This document shows positions 24,236 through 39,200 of a stretch of 64,000 nucleotides of DNA, piece after piece. Numbering within the stretch: position 1 is the first letter of the stretch; each line of letters starts with the position of its first letter. The stretch is taken from positions 4,558,107 through 4,622,106 of the forward strand of contig CM076671.1 in the NCBI GenBank assembly GCA_038496675.1, given 5' to 3'. This DNA is from Rachycentron canadum (lineage: Eukaryota > Chordata > Actinopteri > Carangiformes > Rachycentridae). Position numbers and translations under genes: made by a program. Below the pieces are notes generated by a model. The model did no database searches. It worked only from the letters and a program-made list of their open reading frames with translations, and had not been told where the DNA came from.

Positions 24236-27200
24236 GCTCACGCACGCTCTCACACACACACACAAACCTAACTTCTCTGTACCACCACCGCCACCCCCAG
24301 CGGTTTTGATGGAGGGGGCGCTTTCTTGTAACCGTGGCAACCTTTCAGCCAGTCTTGCTGTGGAGCACATTGTTGTCCAGTTGATAGGTAAGTGTTAAGA
24401 CCCTGCTGAGACACTGTAGGAGGGGTTGTGTGTGGATGTGTGTAAGTGTGTGTGTCTGCTTGTTTGTATGTCTTTACTGAAACAATGTCAGCTTTATCAC
24501 GGATAAGACAATATGCAGTTTAATAGTTTGGTGTTAGCTACCCCAAAGATTGGATATTGTAATAAGGTAAAACAGGGTGGCAGGGATTAGCATTGTGTGT
24601 CTGAGAGCTGAGAGGCGTATTAAGTCCAACACACAGAGCCTGTACAGCAAAGCCTGTAATTTGGACATTTTTTAGTTCATTTATTCTTGTGCTCATTGAA
24701 TGAAATAATTAGAGAGTTGTGTGCAGGCAACTTTTATCTTGAATTGATAGTTTGTGGCGGCTGTAGGAAAACACACATTTTAGAGTTAGACTGCAATTAT
24801 TCCCTTTCAATCATTCACACAAAATATCATTATTAATAATGTGTTGGCATGCATGTGAAACTTAGTTGTATCAGTATGCCTCAGTTGCAGGTTGCAGGTG
24901 TGTCACACTCACTTTTAAAGTTGACACTTTCTAAGGTACAAAGCGGCATCATGGAGCGGTGTTAGTCCTAGCAGGGCCTGTCAGCACAGCAGGACCCCGA
25001 GGCTACGTTCCAGGCAAAGACTTCACTGCTGTCTGCTCAATACAGACATGACAGCAGTCAACCTCTACTGAAGTCCCAGTATATACATATCACACTGAGG
25101 TGTGTGCGGGGTTGGCTGTACCTGTATGTAGGTGGATATTGGCATGTGCACCTTGTCGTACAGTACAGCGGCAGGGCTGGGCTTTTGGGTGAATGTTGGT
25201 GTGTTTGTGGATGCATGAGACTGTTTAGTGTGGGATGTAATCACCACTTTAAAGTGGCAGATGGCTGTTTTTTTTTTTTTTTGGTTTCCAGCAAAAAATT
25301 TAAGAATATTCTTAGACCACATTTCCTAGATGTCACATGTTGAATACATTTAGTTTTATTGTATTACCACTAACACCTGGGTAATTTAACCACACTATAG
25401 ATCAGATTTATATTATGAGTTTTGTTCATATTTTTTTTTTCTTTGTTGGGCCAAATGAGTCCATAATACCATACCCATGAGCCTTAAGCCTCACGTTGAC
25501 ACATACAGACTCAAACACTTGTTTTCTTCTCCACTCAGCTGTGTTAAAGTACTTCAGAAAAATTGAGGAAAAAGCTGATTGCCACAGAAAACAAATTTTC
25601 TACTGAGATTTTTTTTTTATCTTAACTCGACAGGCTTAAAAGCTTGGTAACTGGATGTTTTGTACTGAAATGAATCTCAGGAGCTGTACTTGATTTTTTT
25701 GTTTTATGAACATAAGCTTGTACCTTTGACTTTTTATTGAAGAACACAGTTTATCATCGTTTGTACTGATTGAGTGTTCAAGCCTTTGAATGGCTCCAAC
25801 TTGTTCCATTTTACACTTCTGGGCACTGGGCTCTTGTCTTTACAGAAAATGCATCTTCCAAAACTCTGCCCACTTCACTACTCGCAAATAGAGTGTGACA
25901 AAAAGTAGCAAAACTGAAAGTGAGAACGTGACACAAGTGCTTGATCTGGGATGGAGGAGTGTTACAGCTGTGAAGGGCATTGCCCGTCGTCCTGGGCTGT
26001 TTGGCTGGTAGGCTGTTTGTCAAATATGTGCACCAGCTTGAATCAGTGGCAATCAGGCAGACATGATGCGAACGGATCCGTGAGAGCATCTGCTGGCACA
26101 GCGGGCAGCGATATGTGATAAACGCTGATTTCACCCTCCATTGGATCGAGCTGGCGATGATAGCCACCTCTCCCCCGCTCATCCATCCTATTAAACCCTC
26201 ATTATTCATTTACCTCCAGCCTCAACCGCCTGACATGCATGGAATGAGTGTGCACTCAGCGCCCAGCACACAAACACACACTCTTTCAAAAGTGAATTGT
26301 GCTCATATTTCCTCTGCTATTTCATCTCAGGCGGTCAAGGACACACACTATCTCAAACAGGCAGTATCATGACTCTAATTTTTTTTTTTTTTTTTTTTAC
26401 TTGAAAGAAAATTCTCACATTTTGTAGTAAACACACACGTGCCCACGCACTCAGATACACACAGTCTCTCTGTGTATAGTGCTGCACCGCGCTGGCAAGG
26501 AGCTTAATTCTATCAGGCTGCGAGCTGGACAGCCATAATTACATTTGTGACACAAATCCTGCCTCTCAAATTGAGCGTTTTATTCCTGAGCGCGCCCCCC
26601 CCCCCCTTCTCTATTTATAACCCCTTATTCCCCATAAATCCCACTTCCTCTCAGAAAGTCAATTTAGGACTTAAAAGGCAGCAACGCTCCGCTTACTTTT
26701 CCCCCTCCTTTGACTCTATCACCGCTTCAGTTTCACTTCCCCTTTTCCCCGCTCTACTTTGGAGCTTTGAAGCCTCCGAAATGACAAAAAATATGTCTTA
26801 AGCAGTGAGTGCCATGATGCGAGAAAGTCATCTCTATAGGAAAGTTTCAGAAAGAAGGAAAAAAAGCGCAGATAGAAACCTGTCTGTAACTTCTTTTTGT
26901 GCTTGTCACTGTGTCATTGTGAGGCACAACTGGGAGGGGCTGACGTATCGGTCTTCTCGGTCACCTGTCTTTCAGGAGAGTGGGTTCCACTTTGGCAGCA
27001 GTGAGGTCTGCATGACCTCTACTCTTTTCTTTTTTCTGTTTTTCTTACAGCTGTGTATGTCTTCAAACCTTCCCAGCCGTCTTCGCTTTTTTCCCAGCAC
27101 CTCCTCCCCTGCTCTCCGCTCCCCCGCTGAATCAGCTGTGGCCTTCATCACTTTCCTGCTCCTCCGTCTCCCCTTTTCTTCCTCCCTCAAGTTGGAGGCC

Positions 27201-30200
27201 ATACCTGAGTACAGTATGCTGGCAGTTCATTTATTCCCCCTCTCTCTCTTGCTTATGCATGAGCCTGTCACTTCCCATAGTGCTGCTCCTCACCTGTCCC
27301 TGTACCACTCCACCTCATTCATCGTTTCTTTTCCCCTCCTTTATGTTTCTCCTATAAGTCCCCGACTTTCTCCCCATTTCTGTCAAGCCTGCTTTTCAGG
27401 CCGCCACCCCCCCACCCCCCCGACCCGCCTCCCTCTACCTTTCTCTCTTCATTTCACCTTCATCGCTTCATATTTGCCTGTTTTAACCCTTTAAAGCTTC
27501 ATTACAAAAAAAAAAAACGTTTATGCTAAAGACGATTGTTTGGAGTTTGTAAAGCTACATCTAAGCCTCTAAAGATTTCAGGCCTAAAGATATTAAGAGA
27601 TTAAAATATAATTATAAATGTGTATATATATTTTATAAAAAAGGAAATATATTCAGTGATTACAAGGATTTGTATTCTTCTAATGACTAGGCCAAACATT
27701 AAGATTAAGCCTCCTCAAGTTATTTTTTTTCAACTCATAATTCATGAATAGAATATGCAGGAGATTTCAATTTCACTTCATTTCAAATACTTATCAAGCA
27801 AAGCGAAAAAAGCAGTGACCACACATTTCAAAGTGCTACATTGTGTTGGAGGAAGAGCACGGGGGTCGATCTGAGATAATTCTCTCTAATTTCTCTCTAA
27901 TGGTTTTTAAGAGATGATCATTATTAAAAGTCGTATGATTTGTCAGATTTTATCTACATCACTTCTGGTTCATGCTGCCAGCACAAGCGACAGATAACTT
28001 TACAGTGGTTTAAGGCTAATCTGGCACAAATGGATAAAGTATGGATTTCAGACTGCAGTCCACCCTCTCATAACTCCTCAGAAATCTGGTGTCCCAGCTC
28101 CCTCTCCTGCACTTCTTATATAAACTGATCTTAACTTAAATTCAATTTCCTGCAGAAAAAAGATTTTAAATTAAAACAGATGCCTTTTAAGCAGGGTAAT
28201 ATTAATGTATGATAAGAGAAATGAGAACTATATTTGTTTTTCAAGCAAATTTTGCTAAGAGCTTATGATTTCAATCCCAGGAGTCCCTTTAATATTTAAA
28301 ACCATTCTGCCTCATTTGATCAGTGCATATCTCATTCTGGAGCAAAATTTCACTCTGGCTTTTTTTTTTTTTCTCTACCCTCCCTTCTCTCTCTCATCCT
28401 CTGTTTAACATCCGTCCACCTCCTCGCTAACGGGCCCTCCCACCCTCTCTTGTCTCCTTTGTCTCTCAGAGCCTTCAGCTGGTGGAGCGCTGGGCCCGAC
28501 CCTGGGCCTCTGGAAGTCCAGCTCCCTGGAGAGCCTCCAGACGGCTGTGTCGGAGGCCAAGCAGAGCCACAGCCAAGCCCAGGTGCCCTTCCATCGCCCA
28601 CGGCCACACATGGTCCGGGGGCGGGGATGCAACCAAAGCTTCCGCATCGCCATCGACAAGTCTTACGATGGACCTTCTGAAGATGGTAAGATTTTTCATC
28701 AGCATTTTAAAAACAGAACTTGTGTTCAGCACTGGCACCGTTGCTGTAATATAGCATTCTTCCCTAGACATTGTATCCATTTTAAATTAGCGACTGTACT
28801 GCCAATACACATCCCTTAGGCTTTATAATACACTGGCACTCCAGAAGAGCCAGAGGCCTGCCAAGGGACAGTGCTTAGCCTAAGTACCTTAATGAAATGC
28901 TACATGATTTTATCCACTCAGCAATTCAGGAGGAGCAACTTTATATCTTACAGCAGCATATTTTAATGCTCTACCTTGTGAACCCACAGGCATGTGTGAT
29001 GTAGAAAGTGTGTGTACAATATGAAGGAAATTACAATCCTCCATGTTAGCTGAGTTAATGCTGAATGTTGGGTAATGATGTTAGCCATTTCCTGTTGTAT
29101 TAAAATAGATATTATTTTTAGTTATTAGCAACTCACCCAAACATAAAATCAGAAATGAGAGAATTTTCATCGACTGTTTGACTTATGTTTACGTTGGTAT
29201 GTATGTTGGTAGAGGCCGTCCAGGTTTAGAGTCTTGCCTCTGGTCAGCAACCTGTCTGGGAGAAAAGCTGCCTGATAGAAGACTAACTGTCTCACTGTAC
29301 AGATCTCTCCGTAGCATGGGGGAGCAGACATGGCCACTAAATGAAATACTAAATGTTATTCATGCAGCAGCCTTTATGTTCCAGCTGTGTCTTTATATCC
29401 TCACCCCTCAATGTCTAACCACACTAACTGTTTGCCCTCCTCAGATGACGACCTGTCAGAGCAGAGCTCCGGTCATGAAACACCCGCCAGCAGCTCCTCT
29501 CGTCTGGGCCTGGACGCCGAGGACGGAAAGAAGAAGAAGAAAACCAAAGAAAGGAACAAAGGGAAGAAGAGCAAAGGGAAGAAGAAAACGGATGATTCTG
29601 TGGAGGATTTGGATAAGAAAACCAAAAAGAAAGGATTTGGCCTCTTAAGGTAGGAGACCTGAATGTTATTTAATCCTCCAGTCTATTACAAATTAAAATT
29701 TTTATCTTTTTTGAACAGCAGTCATGAAGGTGGAGATACTTTAGTCAATGATAAATTAAGCAAAGTTGTTCCAGAGGCTGCCATGCCAGTACCTTGATTC
29801 TCTAAATTGAAAAGGTCACCTGCTTAACAAGAAGTGTGAGCTAAAAATGAGCAGGTAATGAGGCTTGTATTTCATCACTATCCTGAAACCTCCAGGTCTT
29901 ATCCTAAAGCATCAACAAAATAGTAATTACTTTTACTTCTCTGGCCCAACTGCACCAACTTTCAGGGAAACTGGTACTTGCTCTTTACATTTCTATCTTG
30001 GTGTGGCACAGGTTTTTCAGGCTCAGGCTGGGTCAGGTGGTTTTAAATGACACCTACAGCCATGTGAGCATTTTGTTGCTGTGAAAGAAACAAAATATCA
30101 GGTCAATCTCTTGGGTTTTATGTAGAAACAGTAACGCCTTGCCCTATTTTACCCTGGTTTAGTTTCAACAAATTACCCACTGAACACAGTTGGATTAAGG

Positions 30201-33200
30201 GATATTGGGATATTGGATATGAACACAACCTTATCGGTAATGGAGGGTATCCATTATCTCTCAATCCAAAGTCCCAACGACACAGTACCAGCCCAAACGG
30301 CTTGTCAACCCCTTTATCAAAGTGTCCCCATCATGATTGCGGTGGTCCAATCCCCCTACTGCAATCCTTATCTATTGGCAGTGACACGGTGTGGTCAGTG
30401 TATCACCGCACTTCCAACACTTGAGATTCAATTAGGCTGTGGTGAGAGATAGCGCAGGCTGAGCGTCGGCCTACAGATGGCCGATAAGAATCCAATCGGC
30501 CACAGTGTCAAGGGCAGTAATGGAAGAGATGTTCACACGGTTTGGCCGGTAGTGGAGAGTCAGGGCAAGATGGAGGACACGAACAGAGAGGCAGAGTTGC
30601 ATACATGAACACATCAGAGAGGTTGCAGTTGAGTGTAAACCTTCTGGAAAATCAAGTTGACCTCACGTTTAATTTCCCTGTTCATATGTACTCACTTTGT
30701 CCTCTGGTGTCTTTCTTCTGTTACACACATCAAGCTTTTCCTGTTTCTCTGCAGTAGAAACAGGAAAATATGTAGAAGCTGACACTGCTAGCTGCATGAC
30801 AGATTGTGTTTATATGGATTTTGGACAGAAATCTCAGCTTCTATACTCCGCAAGCATACAGGACCATTTCCCTTCTCTCTGTTTTTATGGTGGTGTTAGG
30901 ATTTTTGTTTCTCAAACTGTTTTCTTCATTAGGACAACCCTGTAAAGGTCAGCTCTAATAAAGCCTCACACTTTGCTTCATTCAGCACACATCAACACAG
31001 CCTAAAGCCTCAGCGGGCCCCAAATTTACAAGATGTAGCCTGATTTCAAAATGAAAAGCCTGTTTTTTTCACACTTGCACTCAGCTCTGGTGCTGTATAC
31101 TAGACTACTCCTTAACCAGACCAAACGTGAGAACAGCGTGCTGCCATCCACTGCACTCATCAACACTTTGCTCTCCGGCGCCATATAGGAGAGATCCCCC
31201 ACACCGCCTCAGGCTTTTATGATTGTGATGTACACTGTTTATTTCTGTGACATTGAGGAAATCTGTAGTTTTTGCACTACGGAGGATGATCATGTTAAAT
31301 GCCAGTAAATGCAATTAAGCGCAATGTGAGACTACATATGTTGGAGCTCAGGACTGGGATCAGGCTATGAATAATGAATGAATAATATAGCATTGCTCAT
31401 AAGTCAAGATAATGTGTATTGATTAAAATGCATGAGTAAGATTGTTGAGTATTTCATTTACATATCTGTATAATGAAAACCAAGCATTATCAATTAACAA
31501 AATAAAATAAAGAAGACCCCAACCTCATCCACTTTAACAAACTCGATACCATTACCTCTGCTAGCTCCTTGATTCGGATGTGAATGCTGGCACACCTGTG
31601 TGTGTTGCTACACACCTTTTCTCTTATTCTGTTCATTTGCAAGCTCAGCCTTTTTTAACAGGGCACTTTTGTTGGAAACAATCAAAACCAGCCTGCCTGT
31701 TGATCCAGGCACAGACGCTGAGTGCTTTTCTAACTCAACAATAGAACTGAGCATTGTTGTAAAAAGCCTCCAGATTGTTGCACCATGCCAGGCCTCTCTC
31801 TCTCTCTCCCTGGCCTTTATCTGGTCGACTTGATCGTTATTGAACTTGAAATATGACTTAATTAGCTGGAGTATTGCACAGTTCAATCTAATTGCAGCTC
31901 TCAAATGTTATTTTACTCCAATGGCAGGCATTAGGAAAAGGGCAAATTATAAACATATGACCTCAATTTACCTCTGCAATGGAAGTGTGTGTAATAGCAG
32001 CTAGCATAACAAACGTTGGAAGGTGGCCCTGTCCTTTCAGAGGCCATAAATGTTTAGTTTATCTCCAGTAGCGCCTGTATTTGAGAACCAAGTTGTTTTT
32101 GGCAGCAGTTTGTTGCAAACAGCTGAGTGTAAGGTGACCTCTGGAAATCACATATTTGTTTTTTGCTAAATCCATATGTGATTCTCTTTATTGAATGGAG
32201 TCTGTTCGTAGCTCCTGTGTTAGTACAACTTTAACATCATTAGCCCTGCTCACAAATGTGGTATTTTCTTTATCTGCTGATGAAGATCATGTGATAAAAA
32301 TAAAAGCTCCAGAACAGCCACAAAATGGACCTAGTGGTCAGATTGTTTGTTTTTTTTCCAATTTTGATATTAACATCAGCAGCTTGGGCAGGTGCCAACA
32401 TTTTGAAAAATTGCAGCATGTGGAAATAAGACAACCATCAAATTATACATAGTGGTAGTTATTGGCCAAAAAGGTGCTGCGTCGTAAGATTGAAGATGCA
32501 GTTTTCAGCCTGTGCTGTTTTCTCACTCTGTTGTTCCTGTTTCCCTGAAGTGAGCCGGCCTCACATGGTGGCTTCTTTTCTTTTCCATCACCAGCCTCTC
32601 AAAGCGCTGTTCGCATCTCGTCCCCCTGATTGCTAAATAAGCCAAGACAAATGGCAGTGCCCTTCAGACCTTCCTCAGTAGAGGGTGACTGCTTGTCTTG
32701 TCTGTATTCAGCAGACAGCAGTGAAGTCTTTGCCTGGAACGTAGCCTTGGGGGCTGCGCCGCTGACAGACCGCAGAAAGACTAACACTGGAGCGCTGCTC
32801 CGCTGTTTTTCTCTCAGCATCCACGCACTCATCTTGAACAAAGAGAATAACCTGGTCAGAGGTTTCAGATGTCTTCATCAAACAAGGATATTCATATTAC
32901 ACTTTGATTTTAGTAAAACTCTTGCCAATAATATTATTTTATTTTAGAAGCAAAGGCTTGTGTTGCCTTCACTCTGTACCATAAAGTTTGCCAGCTTTGG
33001 GAAGCCTATCGTGGCATTAACTCTAGAGTTCATACGCTGTCTTATTTTTCTGTGAGGATTAGACATATTATGGCCTGATCCAGCATGACTTAATCGGGAG
33101 GTCAGGGTTTGAAGGATATAGCTTGTGACTAACATCCTCTGGTTGTGTCATCAAGTGAGACTTAATGTGCGGCTGAATGATGAAGCCATGTGTATTTTTA

Positions 33201-36200
33201 TTCTGTCTGTTCTCCTCACTTAAGGCATGTGACGCTGCCTGCTTTAGTGCGTGCCACCAAAATCACAGGGTATATCATTGCTCAACTGCCCCACTGGCCC
33301 TGCTGGTCACTGTGACACATCCCGTCTGCCTCCACGTCCTGTCAGTCACTCAGTCAGTCAGTCAGGATCAATGTTTAGCTGTCGCTATCAGCACACGTCC
33401 CACTGTGACAGCGCACAAACACCCCTCCAACAATTTAAGGGACATGAAAGCCGGTGTTTTGATCCTCTGTTTACAAATCCACATACAACATGATGTATCC
33501 TCTCCCCCACTTCTGTTTGCAGCGCTGAAGAAATCCGACAGGGAAGCAAGCCAATTAGCGCCGTCCGTTCCGCTCTTATCCTATCGCAGAGCAGCAGGAT
33601 GTGCAGGGTTGAAAGGTAGTCAGTGGTGGGCTGTACCAAAGCCTTGTTGTCAAAGTGCAGGGGCCCGCTGCAAGATGATTTCTGATGGATTACTCTTGTT
33701 ATTGTGCACTCCACCTCCTCATTCCCTTCCCTGAGCCCTTGCTCCCTTTTTTTAGTTCCATGATAAGCCCGCTCTCCTCTCTCTATTCTGAAATGTCTTT
33801 TTGTTTCCTATCCTCTCTCTTGCCCTCTCTCGTGCTCTCTCTCTCTCTATCATGTCTTTTTCCTTTTCCTTTGGCCTCTTTTTATCTCTTCACTCAGCCC
33901 TATACTTGAGTGTTTCTTTTCTAGTTCATCTCTCTGTGTCCTTGAATGAACTGTTGATTTAACCAGGCTACATTAGACACAATGAGCTTTCCCATTTGAA
34001 TATGCACACGTTCGTGATTTTTTTACAATGCAGTGTGCTGATAGGAAACCTGTGACCTGCCAATTAAATGAGCAGAAGACATGTTGCTCCTTGGATTTTG
34101 TCTGTAAAGTTTCTGTTGCTGGTCTTTTCTCTGGCATGATGGCATTCACTGCTCATAATACAGTAATGGCCCAGTTCTTGTTCTCTTTATTCCAAACAAA
34201 CAAGGAAAGTGAAACCTATCATTTCCCGTGTGTTTACCAGGGAAGACTTGGTAATGGATGTTTAGTATGGCAAATATAAAAGCTTTCATAAAAAGGCTAT
34301 AGCCATTATATAATCACTCTTTTACCGGCAATATTGAGACATTGAGAGTTTTACAGATTGTGGCTTTCAACATATAAATAATACAAATAAAGGAGAAGGA
34401 AGGTATGAAGGAAGGATAGATGTAGACAACTATTTGAACAGGCCCCTGTTGTCAACTGTGTTAGGCAGGCATACCAAAATCCCTCTGACATGTTTGTGTG
34501 GGTGTCTTAGCAGTGACTCTAAGCTGTGATGGGGGTAAATTGAAGGTGCATTACCTAATCCCACCGTTGGTTAATGCACTGCAGGTGGATTTCTTTGATC
34601 CACCATCTCATCTGGCATTTAAGGGCTATTAGCAGCACTGATATGGAATGGAGTCTTGAAGAGAGTATTTATTAATGTTAGTTTTCTCTTTTGTAAAATA
34701 TGCATAAGGCCATGCATTTGGCACACAGGACACACCGATCTCCTGTGGATAAACATTCTCTTCATCTCTATTCATCTCTTTATCTTTCCATAAATAATGT
34801 ATGCAAAACCACAAATCACTTTCTTTGCAACTCTTGACATGTATGGAAGGCAGTGCTGTGGATTACTAATCAGGGCTGCCTTGAATACATGTTTGCAGGA
34901 AATGTGAAGCACTGCGGTGTCTAGTCTTCCCCTTCTACATTTAAAACCTGCTGTGTTTGTATGGAAAGAGGTTGAAATGATCGAAATGGAGACAGCAATC
35001 ACGGAAATCCCACTTGAGGGCTAATATCACCTCTCATAGCTGCTGTTTGCTCTAACCTGCAATTATAGGAATCTAGAAGTGATTATTTGTATGTGCATGT
35101 ATGTGGATATGTAAAATGCATGTCTCATCAGTTTATATATATTTTGCCTTTATTGTCCTCAGGTTTATTTGCCCCCAATGTTGTCCCCTCAACCCCAGGA
35201 ATGTACCATAGCATTTAAATACTGTTAAAAGCAAGCAGGTCATCCTTCATTGTCTTAAAGTGACAGCTATTTCTTTATCCAGATTTGTGAGCAATTTGTT
35301 CCCTGTAAGATTCCTGTTGCCCTAAATATAAAAGGCTGCCAAGTATTTTTACCGTTGTTGAATATGAGCTTTTGCGCAGCAGAAACAGCTTCCTGTACTC
35401 ACTATTGAGGCACAATTCTAATTTACAACTTTGCCATGGAGGCAAACAGACACGGACGCTATCACTGTCGGCAGCTGCCGGGAAAACAAATTAACTTTTT
35501 TCCTCCATTTCTACCCTCCATTCAGCGCGATGGGCAGCTTTCCTGAGATGATGTGTGGGTATATTGGGGTTGATGTGGGCTGTCAGTCAAATATCAGAGG
35601 GATAGCGAATTGACAGTGGAGATGATGAGGAAATCCTCATGCATATATATCAGCTGATAAAGGGACAGTCAAAACAAGCCTCCGCCTTTCCTTTCCATCC
35701 CGTTCGTTTTCTGTTCGCTGCCGTTCTCTGCCCTGCTTGTGCCTTTCCCTTGAAATTCCCTTCTCACACAAAAGTCTTTTATGTTTCTTGTCTTTCATGC
35801 CCTGGTTACACCTGCCCCCCTTCCTTCAGCCGTTTGGCTCTGAGCTCTCTTCTTATTTACAGCTGTGGTGTTGAGCAGGGAGGGGTGGGTGAAGGCAGGG
35901 ATGCCGACTCACTGCAGTTTGACCACAAAGAAGCTCAGCAGAGCAGTTGAGGAATTAATTACTTTTATACTTAGGCTTCTAAACAATTTGTTCATGTCTT
36001 CCTTCCAGAGAAGGAAGTTTGGGAGCCACAAAGTCTATACTGTTTAATTATAGGCCTTCTAGCTTAATAGCCAATCGGATTATCTTCTCTATATTCATTT
36101 TCCATACTGATTTACATCCTCTGTTATGTATATTTAGAAAACTAATCACTCTGTAATGTGCTTGTTTTGCCAACAATCATTACACGAAAGTAACTGTCAA

Positions 36201-39200
36201 ATTTTCAAATGGCAGATATTATTTATATATCATTTAGGAATGAAATTCTTAATTTTTATTTCTACCGGTAACGTCTGTGACTCATCCAGCTGAGGAACAC
36301 GATACCCACATTTGTACAGTGAATTATTAGCCCTAAGGTAATTATCAGATGAGCCTGTGATCTGAGACTTCCATTTGTGTTGATCAGTTTCATGATCCAT
36401 CACTTCCTATCGAGTTATGACATTTGAATTGACCCTGAGGGACGGACTGTTTGAAGTGCAGACACATTCGTATCAGCCAGACAGCTCAGCGGCATTTCAG
36501 CAGCTGACTGCCCATCGTTCACTGGCCAATTAAAGGTATTCATGTGGCCACAGGAAACAGTCACGACCAATTAGCATTTGATCTTACGTACCCATGCACA
36601 CACATACATGCAAAGTTCAGGGCGCCAGGAAGCGATTACACCTCCAATGGTGGTTATGTCCTATCCAGTCATCTTCATGCCATGAGTGATGGATGAACTT
36701 CCTCTGTCATTTAAGGTCTGCTAATGACACACACATGCAGGAACACACACTTTCTTCTCTCTGCTTCTGCCCCCTCACGTATCTCCCACTAAAACACACA
36801 CAGAGCGTGACCTCTGCTTTCCAGACGGAGAAGGTTAAGTGTTTCATGTCTGAGGATGTTTGGAAGGCTGGAGGAGCCAAGAGTCTAACCTTTCCCATTC
36901 TGCCAATGGCTCTCATCTGGAGTCATGGTGACCTGGCCTTTTCCTCTGCCTCCAGGAAAATGCTAAAAAAATTGAAAAAGCCTCACACAGTTCACAGGTA
37001 GTTTGTAGCAATAAATATACTTATGTTTGTAATTATTGATGTGGAAGTGTTTTTATTTGCTCATTTTTTTAGTTACCGCCTCAGTTATAAGGAGGTAAGT
37101 TAATCCTCACACCTCACTGTAAACAGCTCTCACTGGAAACTACAGTCTGTGTTACTGCCATTGAACTTAGGTGTGAGAGAGGAATCTCTCCCAGCCTTGG
37201 CACATGAAACTATCCGTGTGGTGGACCTGCCCTTTGAATGAGCTGTCTAATTTTCCACTGCACTTGCAAGCTTTGTGGTTTCCTTGTAAATGTGTCTGTA
37301 TACATTTGTGTGCAGAAACTACTGTTACAGTGCCACAGGCTTTCCCCAGGTGCATTGATCTCACAAAGCAGAAACTGCTACTACAACTTTTTTTTAAAGC
37401 GCTGATATATAGCAGAGAGTGTGGATGGGTCACCAGTTACCAACAGGTTGTTCACTGTCCATACACTAGTAAACAAGATACATGTCCCATGTTCCACACT
37501 GGCAGGGTGTGAGAATGAGGCTGGTAGCCCAACAGTCTCATTAAATATTAATGGATTCCCCTGACAGAAGTGGGAAGGGAAGAGAAAAGACAAGTCAAAT
37601 TGCCGAGGGTGACGGATTTTGTGTGGAATTGTTAAAATATGCCACACATCAAAATGCAAAACAATTAAAGGGAAGCCCATATTTCACCAGGCAGCCCCTG
37701 GACGGCGCAGCACTCCAGTAACTCATACTCCACCCCACTTCATCTGTCTCTCCCTCCTTTTCTCCCTCTCTTTACTTGCCTCTCCGCGTCATTCTCTCTT
37801 TACCTTTTCCACGACTTTTTTTTTTTCTCACTTTCGTCCCCTTCTTCCTGTCACTTGTTATTTCCATTCTTTGATCACCCTTTCCTCCCTCACTCCCCTC
37901 TTTCCTCTTTCATCCACCCTTCGTCCCCTAAACTTTCCTCTTGTCTATCATTCATCTCCACATTCTCCTTCCTTTTTTTCTCTTCCACCCTTTCCTCCTC
38001 TCTTGCCTCTCGAGTCTCAAGATATTTTTTCCTTCCCTATTCCCTTGCCTCCTTTCACCTTCCTCTTTTCCTCTCTTTCCTCCATCACTCTTTTGTCTGA
38101 CCTCGAGGGACCGGCCAGGCGTTGATTAAGACAATCTTTCCATATTTGCTTTCTGCTCCCGTGGGAACTACCTTTGGACTTGTACCTGTCTGTCTGCCAT
38201 CTCATCTCCTCCAGCTGTAATTTAGAAAAAGATATTAAAATGCTTTTTCCCACTTTGACCATGATATATTTGCAGCTGGGTTGTCGACTTCACAGGCCGA
38301 TGAGAATTAGCTCATGCTTTTGCTGTGAAATTGAGTTAACATGCATTCAAGTATTAGATATCAAAATAAGAACCAAAGGATGAATCCTCCACTCACATCC
38401 TCCTCCCTACATTATTAATATGCTCTAAGTGAAGCTGTTTTAACTACGATTAGCATTGGGTGGATCTTTCTTAGCTGCAGTTTTATCTCAGTCTCTCCTT
38501 CTTTTTTTTTTTTCAGCTGCGTCTCTGCTAATATCGGCTGTTAATGGAAGCTGATTTGGGCCAGATTGTTGGCATGCAGCGCAGGGCATATGAGAAGAAA
38601 GTCAAATAAATAGATTTAATTATGCCCAGTGGGGAAAACTCAGGGCCTCCTGGCTGTTTTCATTATCGAACAAAGGTGTGGCTTTCTTCAAAAAAAAGAA
38701 AAAGAAAGAGGCCAGGATTGGTTAATGTTGTTGTCATTCAAAGCTAGTTTCAGTGACCTGGTGTGACCTTTTGTTGTTGGGTGGCAGTCCACTTGTAGCC
38801 TGATCCTCATTTCCACCAGTAAACCTCACCAATTTTAAAGAGCTGTTTTTTGCTGTCGCTGTTATTCTGTCTATTTCAAGCCAGGAATATTTTCCGTCTA
38901 GTCTCACAGTGAAGCAGCGTCGTGTTGCCTGAACAGGAGAAGGAGGCACCGTGTTACATCACAACCCTCTATAGTGTTAATCTCTCTCTCTTCCTCCCAT
39001 TTCTCTCTGCTCCTTCGTTTGTTTCTCTTTCGCCCTCCCTCTATCTGTCTCCCTCTTTTCTCTCTTTACTGCAAACTCCACCGAGATATGTGCGCTGCTC
39101 CACAAATACATACAGAGCAATCTAATTACTGCGATAACATTTCTGCTTGGCTGATTAACTGTTCTCCCTGTGCCTCTGAACGCAGCAGCATTGCTTCTAT

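Larger units (their letters stand above)
18153..28469 (+). other. pard3b 10.3 kb intron
   Basis: This long intron has several low-complexity blocks: CT-rich at 20210-20640, AC run at 20940-21001, CT/CA at 24188-24260, T20 at 26379-26398, and CT-rich at 26690-27440. A probable fish repeat lies at 21960-22240. The longest open frame (26805-27494) lies in the CT-rich block and has no recognisable content. The intron ends TTTGTCTCTCAG. Confidence 0.7.

Noticed and set aside
26805..27494. 229-codon plus-strand open frame
   Set aside because: It is a CT-rich block; the Leu/Ser/Pro-rich peptide has no recognisable features and no supporting signals.
33177..33734. 185-codon plus-strand open frame, with a TTTGCAG acceptor inside
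   Set aside because: The acceptor-like site at about 33523 is plausible, but the peptide matches no PAR3 block and no in-phase donor follows.
37619..38125. 168-codon frame
   Set aside because: The CT-rich intron tract (SLLFSLSLL-like peptide) explains it entirely.
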